From Gordonibacter pamelaeae (GTDB lineage: Bacteria > Actinomycetota > Coriobacteriia > Coriobacteriales > Eggerthellaceae), in NCBI RefSeq assembly GCF_042665095.1, contig NZ_JBHTBV010000004.1: a DNA stretch of 64,000 nucleotides; one strand, written 5' to 3'. The stretch's first letter is position 1. Each line of letters opens with the position of its first letter. Shown piece after piece: positions 45,273 to 51,852 of this stretch. The translations under genes were made by a program, and so were the position numbers. The notes beneath the pieces were generated by a model. That model did not search any database. It saw nothing but the letters and a program-made list of their open reading frames with translations, and was not told the origin of the DNA.

Positions 45273-46331
45273 ATGTTGAAATCGGCCGAAGAACTGGTAG
45301 CGCAGGCTCACGAGGCTGGAGCTTCCGACATCCACCTGGTGTGCGACCTGCCGCCCAAGTACCGCATCGACGGCAGGCTCGAAACCATGCCGGGCTGCGA
45401 GCCCCTCACGCACAAGCAGTGCGAGATGTACGCGCAGGAGCTGTCCGGCAAAGGATACGACTCCATCAAGGATTGCGGCGAGCTCGACCTGGCGCACACC
45501 ATCGCCGGCGTGCGCGTGCGCATCAACCTCTTCCGCCAGAAGGGGAGCGTGAGCGCGGCGCTGCGCCTGTTGTCCGACGTCATCCCGCCGCTCGACGAGC
45601 TGGGCCTTTCCCCGGCGGTGTTGGACTTCCCCCGCCTGCAGCGCGGCATCATCCTGGTGACGGGCGAGACGGGCTCCGGCAAGTCCACCACCATGGCGGC
45701 GCTGCTCGACCAGATCAACCACACGCGCACCGACCATATCATCACGCTGGAAGATCCCGTGGAGTACGTGCACACGCCCGACCAGTGCGTCATCAACCAG
45801 CGCGAGATAGGCACCGACACCGCCAGCTATGCCGATGCCCTGCGTGCCGTGCTGCGCGAGGACCCCGATGTCATCCTCATCGGCGAGATGCGCGACCTGA
45901 ACACCATCGAGACCGCGCTCACTGCCGCCGAGACCGGCCACCTGGTGCTGGCCACGTTGCATACGAACTCGGCGGCCGACTCCATCGACCGCATGGTGGA
46001 CGTGTTCCCCGAGGGCCTTCAGCGCCAGATTCGCATGCAGGTGTCCACGTGCCTTCATGCCGTGCTGAGCCAGCAGCTGGTGCGCAGGCGCGGCGGCGGG
46101 CGCGTGCTGGCGGCGGAACTCATGATCGTGACGCCTGCCATCCGCAACCTCATCCGCGAGGGCAAAACGCCCCAGATAGCCAACGCGCTGGCCACGTCGG
46201 CATCGGTGGGGTCCATCACCATGGACAACGCGCTGATCAACCTGTTCAAGCGCAATTTTATCGATGCTCAAACCGCCATTGACGCGGCGCACGACGTGGA
46301 GTACGTCACCAAGAGCACGAGCCGTTTCTAG
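45273..46331 (+). CDS. pilT: Type IV pilus retraction ATPase
   Basis: 352 residues of the PilT family, which depolymerises the pilus for twitching. Walker A VTGETGSGKSTTM near residue 130, Asp box ITLEDPVEY, Walker B REDPDVILIGEMRDLNTI near 198 and His box GHLVLATLHTNSAADSIDR near 222; no zinc motif. The tail differs from the classical AIRNLIREGK context only slightly (that motif itself is present near 290). GTAGGAGAA precedes ATG 45273. Its presence means this machine can retract, so it is a true type IV pilus and not just a secretion pseudopilus. Confidence 0.93.
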   Translation: MLKSAEELVAQAHEAGASDIHLVCDLPPKYRIDGRLETMPGCEPLTHKQCEMYAQELSGKGYDSIKDCGELDLAHTIAGVRVRINLFRQKGSVSAALRLLSDVIPPLDELGLSPAVLDFPRLQRGIILVTGETGSGKSTTMAALLDQINHTRTDHIITLEDPVEYVHTPDQCVINQREIGTDTASYADALRAVLREDPDVILIGEMRDLNTIETALTAAETGHLVLATLHTNSAADSIDRMVDVFPEGLQRQIRMQVSTCLHAVLSQQLVRRRGGGRVLAAELMIVTPAIRNLIREGKTPQIANALATSASVGSITMDNALINLFKRNFIDAQTAIDAAHDVEYVTKSTSRF

Positions 46332-46343
46332 GAAGGCAGAACC

Positions 46344-47555
46344 GTGGCCGTTTTCAAATACGAGGGGATGTCGGCGTCCGGGCAACGTGTTTCCGGCGTG
46401 GTGGAGGCGTTCGACGAGTTCGAGGCGCTGGAGAAGGCGAAGGCGTCGTGCCGCGTGGTGAGCAAGGTGGCGCAGGTGAAGGAGCGCCCGAACTTCCTGA
46501 CGATGGAACTAGGCTCCGGCAAGATCAAGCCGAAGGTCATCGCCATCATGTGCTCGCAGTTCTCCATCATCGTCGGCACCGGCATGGGCATGGCCAAGAG
46601 CGTGAGCTTGGTGGCCGAGCAGACGTCCGACAAGGGGCTGAAGGCCATCCTGCAGGAGGTGGCCGAGGATGTGGCGGCCGGCCACAGCCTGGCGAACAGC
46701 TTCGAGAGCAAGGGCGGCGCCAAGCTGCCCGTCCTGTTCTACGAGACCATCCGCGCCGGCGAGCAGGCGGGCACGCTCGACCGGAGCTTCGACACGCTGC
46801 ACAAATACTACGACAAGCACAGCAAGACGAAGGCGAAGGTGGCCCAGGCCGTCACCTATCCTATTTTCGTCATCATCATAGCCATCGTGGTGGTGGCGGT
46901 GCTCATGGTTATGGTCATCCCCACGTTCAAGGATATCCTGTCCAGCTACGACACGGAAATGCCGTTGGCAACGCAGATACTCATCAACGCGAGCGACTTC
47001 ATGGCGGCGAACATCCTGTGGATCATCCTGGTGCTGGCGGCGGCGGTCATCGGCGTGAAGCTGTGGACCAAGACGGAAAAGGGCCGCGCGATGTGGGCCA
47101 CGTTCAAGCTGAAGCTGCCGGCCGTGGGCAAGGTGGCGCAGCTGTCGAACGCCGCGCAGTACGCCAACACCATGTCCACGCTGCTCACGTCCGGCCTGCA
47201 GATGACCCATGCCGTTGATATCACGGCGAAGGTGTTGGACAACTACGTGATAAGCCAAGGTGTTGGTAAGATGACGGCGAAGCTGGAGGAGGGCAAGCAG
47301 CTGGGCGAGTGCATGGAGGACGTGCCGTTCATGCCGCGTCCGCTGGTTGAGATGGCGGTGGTGGGCGAGGAGACGGGCGCGCTGGAGGAGACGCTGGCCA
47401 CCATGGGCGCGTTCTACGACGACGAGACCGACCGCGCCACGCAGAAAGCGCTCTCGAAGCTGGAGCCGGGCATCCTGATATTCATCGCGTTATTTGCAGG
47501 TTACATAGTCATTGCGCTATACTTGGCGATGTTCTCGATCTACTCGGGAATGTAG
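46344..47555 (+). CDS. pilC: Type IV pilus inner-membrane platform protein
   Basis: 403 residues of the GspF/PilC family, the platform on which pilB and pilT motors act. It starts FKYEGMSASGQRVSGVVEAFDEFEAL, followed by two T2SSF domains (about residues 65-190 and 265-390) and three membrane segments (near 170-195, 215-240 and 372-397). GTG 46344 is the start. It ends 130 bases before the major pilin gene, and its 3' end holds a possible promoter for that gene. Confidence 0.93.
   Translation: MAVFKYEGMSASGQRVSGVVEAFDEFEALEKAKASCRVVSKVAQVKERPNFLTMELGSGKIKPKVIAIMCSQFSIIVGTGMGMAKSVSLVAEQTSDKGLKAILQEVAEDVAAGHSLANSFESKGGAKLPVLFYETIRAGEQAGTLDRSFDTLHKYYDKHSKTKAKVAQAVTYPIFVIIIAIVVVAVLMVMVIPTFKDILSSYDTEMPLATQILINASDFMAANILWIILVLAAAVIGVKLWTKTEKGRAMWATFKLKLPAVGKVAQLSNAAQYANTMSTLLTSGLQMTHAVDITAKVLDNYVISQGVGKMTAKLEEGKQLGECMEDVPFMPRPLVEMAVVGEETGALEETLATMGAFYDDETDRATQKALSKLEPGILIFIALFAGYIVIALYLAMFSIYSGM
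47494..47523 (+). promoter_or_regulatory. Possible internal promoter for the major pilin
   Basis: TTGCAG (47494-47499), an 18-base spacer and TATACT (47518-47523) lie inside the 3' end of pilC, about 160 bases before the pilin ATG. An extra promoter would allow the pilin to be made in excess. Confidence 0.45.
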
Positions 47556-47628
47556 GTTTGAAATGGGATTTCATAGTGTTTTCGTGGGGTAATGGGCGCC
47601 GAGAAGTCGCCGCTGGGGCAGTGAGGAC

Positions 47629-47670
47629 GGCCGCAAAGAGCGGCCTCAACAAGAAGCTCGAACGAGCTTC
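47629..47670 (+). other. Two stem-loops in the pilin 5' leader
   Basis: GGCCGC-aaaga-GCGGCC (47629-47645) and GAAGCTC-gaac-GAGCTTC (47653-47670 including one unpaired edge) lie directly before the GAGAAGGAGAG ribosome site. Such 5' hairpins often stabilise abundant mRNAs. Confidence 0.5.
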
Positions 47671-47685
47671 GAGAAGGAGAGAATT

Positions 47686-48096
47686 ATGAAGCAGATGATT
47701 CAACGCATGCGGGAGGAGAAAGGCGGCTTCACCCTCGCCGAGCTGCTCATCGTAGTCGCCATCGTGGCCGTGCTGGTCGCTATTGCGATCCCGGTGTTTA
47801 CTGGGCAATTAGCTGAGGCTCAAAAGCAGACGGATGCTGCCAATATACGAGGCGGGTATGCAACAGTATCGGTTGAGGTTTTGGACGATAACCTTACTGC
47901 GGACACTTGGTATGGATTGAACGCAGATGGCTCCGTGGTTGAGAAAGCTGATGGCGACTTTGCGTGTCAAGGCGAAAGTGGCACAGGTGGAATGAGCGTG
48001 GGCGGCTCGACTGTGACTTGGGAAAAAGGCAACAAGATTTATTACACTTACAGTGCTGCAAATGAAAAAATCACCCCTTCGACCAGTCATTCTTAG
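47686..48096 (+). CDS. pilA: Major type IV prepilin
   Basis: 136 residues with a textbook prepilin start, GGFTLAELLIVVAIVAVLVAIAIPVF (cut after Gly14, Phe +1, Glu +5), of the PilA/GspG style, and a small polar head. It follows pilC, has its own strong ribosome site, leader hairpins and terminator, and is the best candidate for the main pilus subunit. The head-coding part is visibly less GC-rich than the N-terminal part, as if the exposed region were exchanged or under different selection. Confidence 0.88.
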   Translation: MKQMIQRMREEKGGFTLAELLIVVAIVAVLVAIAIPVFTGQLAEAQKQTDAANIRGGYATVSVEVLDDNLTADTWYGLNADGSVVEKADGDFACQGESGTGGMSVGGSTVTWEKGNKIYYTYSAANEKITPSTSHS

Positions 48097-48128
48097 GCAT
48101 AATTTTAATATTTATACATTTTTGCAAT

Positions 48129-48165
48129 AAATAAAGGGCCGTTTTCTAAGCGGCCCTTTATTTCA
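48129..48165 (+). terminator. Major pilin terminator
   Basis: A 13-bp perfect stem (AAATAAAGGGCCG at 48129-48141, complement at 48151-48163) with a 9-base loop. The descending arm ends in ATTT. Confidence 0.85.
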
Positions 48166-48196
48166 TTAAGGATCTCGTTGAGTTGCTTATTTCACC

Positions 48197-48643
48197 ATGA
48201 CCCCCCTCACCAACACCCAAGGCCTCTCTCGTATCGAAACCGTCTCCATCGTCGGTATCGCTTGCTTCGCCGTGGTGCTGCTACTGGCGCTCGGCTCGTA
48301 CATGCTCTCGCTCATGCAGCAGGGCAACGATGCCAACGCGCTCAACACGGCCCAGGGAGTTGCCGCCGTCGAGGCGGCCGGCGGCTGCCTCGTGCCCGGG
48401 TGTTCCGGCGGAAATGACGCCGCCCATCGCAAGCATCTGCAACCCGACGGCGCCAACGTCGCCTACTACGCCAAGGGTGCGAACACGCTCGTGGCCGACC
48501 CGCCCGCCGGCTACAACGAGGGCGACACCCTCGTGGTCGACGGCAAGGAGCAGCACGTCGAGCGCGGCACCATGATCATCGAGGCCACCGCAAGGGACGG
48601 CCAGGCCGTCTGTGCCTGGGTTGCCGCCCCCGAGCGCGGCTAG
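48197..48643 (+). CDS. Small pilin-like membrane protein
   Basis: 148 residues: a short start, GLSRIETVSIVGIACFAVVLLLALGSYML (residues 9-37) and a soluble part with one Cys pair (GGCLVPGC). Gly before the helix and Glu at +5 fit a prepilin signal, with Leu at +1. No good ribosome site precedes ATG 48197, and the frame is closed just upstream by TGA, so weak translation or coupling is likely. It lies between the pilin terminator and the peptidase gene. Function as a minor pilin is inferred. Confidence 0.6.
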   Translation: MTPLTNTQGLSRIETVSIVGIACFAVVLLLALGSYMLSLMQQGNDANALNTAQGVAAVEAAGGCLVPGCSGGNDAAHRKHLQPDGANVAYYAKGANTLVADPPAGYNEGDTLVVDGKEQHVERGTMIIEATARDGQAVCAWVAAPERG

Positions 48644-48661
48644 CGTGGCGAAAGGCCCTCC

Positions 48662-49528
48662 ATGCAACTAACCGACCTCGCAATTCTCTCTCCCGTATGG
48701 CCTATCTTCTTCCTGCTGGTAGCTGGGCTGCTGGGCGCGTGCCTGGGCAGTTTCGTCAACTGCCTGGCGTGGCGGCTCGTGCACGGCGAGAGCGTGTGGA
48801 AGGGCCGCAGCCACTGCGCCGTGTGCAACCACCCCCTTGCACCGCTCGACTTGGTGCCCGTGCTCAGCTGGCTCTTCCTCAGGGGCCGCTGCCGTTACTG
48901 CGGCGAGCGCATCGCGGCGCGCTATATGGCGGCCGAGCTCCTCTGCGGCCTCTTCTTCATGAGCATGGTGGCCGTCTACGGACTGACCGTCCACGCGCTC
49001 GCGTTGTGCGCGCTCGGCTGCATCCTTCTGGGCCTGTCGCTCGTGGACCTGGAGACCTACACCATTCCCAACGGCTTCATCATCGCCGGCATCGCGGCGT
49101 GGGCCGTCTCGTTCGCCTTTTACGGCGTGGACCTCTCCGCCATGGGCTTGGGCTCGCTCATGCTGGCGTTCGCCGGCTCGCCGCTTGCGGCCGTGCTGCT
49201 GGACGGCTTGCTGGGCGCGTTCGTGGTGGCCGGCTGCCTGCTTGCGCTGTCGCTCGTGTTCGACAAGGTCATGGGGCGGCGCAGCCTGGGCGGCGGCGAT
49301 GTCAAGCTCGTGTTCATGGTGGGGCTGTTCCTGGGCCTTGCGGGCAGCGTGCTCAACCTCATCGTCGCCTGCGTGGTGGGCATCGTGTTCGCCTACGCCA
49401 CCCAGAAGCGCCGCCAAGATACCAACGACCCGCAGGCGTTCCCCTTCGGCCCCTCCATCGCGCTGGCCACCTGGTTCACCCTCGCCCTCGGCCCGCAGCT
49501 TATCGCATGGTACCTGGGGCTGTTTTAA
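48662..49528 (+). CDS. pilD: Prepilin peptidase / N-methyltransferase
   Basis: 288 residues, polytopic membrane aspartic protease that trims and methylates prepilins. It has the N-terminal domain with two CxxC pairs (CAVC near residue 57 and CRYC near 78) required for methylation in the family, the first catalytic Asp in SLVDLETYTIPN near 128, and the GxGD motif LGGGDVKLVF near 215. It serves the pilin genes around it and probably all prepilins of the cell. Confidence 0.93.
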   Translation: MQLTDLAILSPVWPIFFLLVAGLLGACLGSFVNCLAWRLVHGESVWKGRSHCAVCNHPLAPLDLVPVLSWLFLRGRCRYCGERIAARYMAAELLCGLFFMSMVAVYGLTVHALALCALGCILLGLSLVDLETYTIPNGFIIAGIAAWAVSFAFYGVDLSAMGLGSLMLAFAGSPLAAVLLDGLLGAFVVAGCLLALSLVFDKVMGRRSLGGGDVKLVFMVGLFLGLAGSVLNLIVACVVGIVFAYATQKRRQDTNDPQAFPFGPSIALATWFTLALGPQLIAWYLGLF

Positions 49529-49594
49529 CGTCTATCTGGTTTGATAACTTGCCCTTACCCGCTTATTGCGCTCGCTGTGCGGTGCCCCCTGCTT

Positions 49595-49600
49595 TATAAT
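49595..49600 (+). promoter_or_regulatory. pilM -10 box
   Basis: Consensus TATAAT 25 bases before the pilM start; no clear -35 at the usual distance. It suggests pilMNO can be transcribed apart from the upstream genes. Confidence 0.45.
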
Positions 49601-49625
49601 GGGCCATCGAGGGAAAGAGGCGCGC

Positions 49626-50651
49626 ATGGCTAAGGCATACACCGGTGTCGACATCGGAACCGGGCACTTGAAGCTGGCGGTCTGCGACGGCAAGGCGGTT
49701 TCGCAGATAGCCATCGAGGAAGTGCCTGACAACCTGGTGAAAGACGGGCGTATAACGTCGCTTGAAACCATGTCCGAGCTGCTGCGCGATGCGGTGCGCA
49801 AGCATAGGATAACCGCCAAGAACTGCGCGCTCGTCTTGCACGCGCGCGACGTGTATACGCGCCGGATATCCCTGCCCGCCATGACGGTGGACGAGTTGAA
49901 GCTCAACCTGCCATTCGAGTTCAGAGATTACATCGCCGACGGCAAGGACAAGTACCGGTTCGACTACGCCATCTTGGGCACGAGCAGCGACGAGGCGGGC
50001 AACCTGCAGGATATGGACGTGCTGGCCGTGGCAACCCCTGTCGAGACGATCGATGCCTACGGCGACATGCTGCGCCGCGCGGGGCTCAAGCTGCGGATTG
50101 CAGCTCCAGACATCATGGCCTATGCCAACATCATCTCGCAGTATGTGCGCCGCCATGCGGCGGGAGGCGACGGTATGCCGGCGGTGTCGGCAGATCAGGA
50201 TTTCTGCTTCTTGGACATCGGCAGCGCAAACACGAAGGTGTACCTGTTCCCCGAGGGGAAGTACGAGGTCACGCGCTCTATCGAGTTCGGAGCGCTCTCG
50301 CTGGCGTCTGCGGTGGCAGACCACTTCGGCGTCGATTTCAACCTGGCGAAGGCTTACTTGGCCAACGACTACGAGGGGGCGCAGACTATTCAGCCATGCC
50401 TCGACCTGTACGAGCGCATTGGCATCGAGCTGGCCCGTATCGTCAGCTTCTTCAATTTCAACTATCCGAACAGCCAGCTGAACACGGTGCATTACTGCGG
50501 AAGCGGGTCGGGTATCGCCCCCTTGCTTCATGCTCTCGACGAGCACCTTGCCATCGATTTGGTGGATATCGGCGCGATGATGCCCTATTCGCCTGCCGTG
50601 GCCGATCAGGTGCGCATCTGTCCTGCTGCCGTTGGCATCGCGCTGCAGTAA
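49626..50651 (+). CDS. pilM: Type IV pilus assembly protein PilM
   Basis: 341 residues with an actin-like fold, the cytoplasmic ring protein that links to PilN. It begins YTGVDIGTGHLKLAVCDG (phosphate loop 1), has FCFLDIGSANTKVYLF near residue 195 (phosphate loop 2) and YCGSGSGIAPL near 290 (adenosine motif). GAGGGAAAGAGG precedes ATG 49626. It is followed by the pilN- and pilO-like genes with 9- and 1-base gaps. Confidence 0.88.
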   Translation: MAKAYTGVDIGTGHLKLAVCDGKAVSQIAIEEVPDNLVKDGRITSLETMSELLRDAVRKHRITAKNCALVLHARDVYTRRISLPAMTVDELKLNLPFEFRDYIADGKDKYRFDYAILGTSSDEAGNLQDMDVLAVATPVETIDAYGDMLRRAGLKLRIAAPDIMAYANIISQYVRRHAAGGDGMPAVSADQDFCFLDIGSANTKVYLFPEGKYEVTRSIEFGALSLASAVADHFGVDFNLAKAYLANDYEGAQTIQPCLDLYERIGIELARIVSFFNFNYPNSQLNTVHYCGSGSGIAPLLHALDEHLAIDLVDIGAMMPYSPAVADQVRICPAAVGIALQ

Positions 50652-50660
50652 GGAGAAGCA

Positions 50661-51302
50661 ATGGCCCTCGAGATGACGCTCAAGCGGAGCAAGAAGCCTG
50701 TTTATCCCACGAAGACCACCATCAACTTGGCGGTAGATGACAAGGGCGAGAACAAGATGGCGCGCAACCTCGTGTTGTTCGCCGTGGCGTTGGTGCTGAT
50801 AGCGCTGTTCGCGAAATTCGCGGTTGTCGATGTCATGGCAGCCGCCTCGGCGGCCTCGGGGAAGGTCGCTGCCGCCCAATCCCAGCTGTCCGCTCTCGAG
50901 GCGGCGAACGCCGACTACGACGAGCTACAGGAGCGGTACGCCGCTTTCACGGTGAACAGCCTGTCCGATGTGGAGAAGGCCCTGGCCGATCGCGGGGCGA
51001 TACTCGACTTGCTGCAGGGAACGGTGGCCAACATGGCCGAGCTCCAGTCGGTTAACGTGACGGGCAACACCGTTATGCTGCAATTCGCGAACACCTCGCT
51101 GCAGGACGTGTCGCGCGTGGTGGCGTCGCTCGAGGGCAGCGACCTCGTGGCGAACGTTTCGATGAGCACGGCGAAAACAGACCGAAACGACGAGGTTGTT
51201 TCAACGATCACCGTGACGCTGGCCGGGGCTGATATGTTGGCGGCCGCCAAGGAAGCTGCCGCTTCGAATGCCTCGTCTGGCGCCAACGGGACGGGGGCGT
51301 AG
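50661..51302 (+). CDS. pilN: PilN-like pilus assembly protein
   Basis: 213 residues: a cytoplasmic start with TTINLAVDDK, reminiscent of the INLLP motif by which PilN binds PilM; one membrane segment (NLVLFAVALVLIALFAKFAV near 36-55); a coiled coil (residues 65-95); and a small external domain. Sequence identity to known PilN cannot be judged, but topology and the position after pilM support it. TAAGGAGAAG precedes the ATG. Confidence 0.75.
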   Translation: MALEMTLKRSKKPVYPTKTTINLAVDDKGENKMARNLVLFAVALVLIALFAKFAVVDVMAAASAASGKVAAAQSQLSALEAANADYDELQERYAAFTVNSLSDVEKALADRGAILDLLQGTVANMAELQSVNVTGNTVMLQFANTSLQDVSRVVASLEGSDLVANVSMSTAKTDRNDEVVSTITVTLAGADMLAAAKEAAASNASSGANGTGA

Positions 51303-51303
51303 G

Positions 51304-51852
51304 ATGAACCGTTCTTTTACCACGCGCGAGAAGGCCCTGATGCTCATCTTGGCAGTGCTCCTTCTTGGCTGCTGCTACTATCTGCTGGTGCTGAAACCCT
51401 CTTTGGACTCTATTGCAGCGTCCGAGGCGAAATTGAGCGAGCTGGATAGCGAGATTACCATCCAACAGGCAGTTTCCGCCAAGAAAACCCAGCTGGAGCA
51501 GCAGATTGCTGAAGCGGAGGCGTCTGGCACCCCGCAGAAGACGCTGCCGGCCTACGACAACACGAAGAACGAGATCAACGAGTTGAATGCCATCCTGGCC
51601 GATGCGACCAGCTACAACATCAACTTCTCGGAAGCCGATCTGACCGACGCGGTTGTGCGCAGAGTGGTGGACATCTCGTTTACCTGCGACTCGTACCATG
51701 CAGCGCACCGCGTGCTTGTGAGCTTGGTCAACTGCAAGTACTCGTGCCTCGTCACCGATATCGCCATAACCGGCAGCGGACTGGGACAGTCCTCTTCGTC
51801 CGGCAAGGTATCGGCCAGTGCATCCATCACGTTCTTCGAGAAGCTGGGCTAG
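51304..51852 (+). CDS. pilO: PilO-like pilus assembly protein
   Basis: 182 residues with a short start, one membrane segment (ALMLILAVLLLGCCYYLLVL, residues 11-30), a coiled coil (38-75) and an external ferredoxin-like-sized domain. This is the plan of PilO, the partner of PilN. It starts one base after the pilN stop. Its TAG stop shares the palindrome CTAG (51849-51852) with the stop of the cyclase gene on the other strand. No pilP or pilQ follows, in keeping with a single-membrane cell. Confidence 0.75.
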   Translation: MNRSFTTREKALMLILAVLLLGCCYYLLVLKPSLDSIAASEAKLSELDSEITIQQAVSAKKTQLEQQIAEAEASGTPQKTLPAYDNTKNEINELNAILADATSYNINFSEADLTDAVVRRVVDISFTCDSYHAAHRVLVSLVNCKYSCLVTDIAITGSGLGQSSSSGKVSASASITFFEKLG

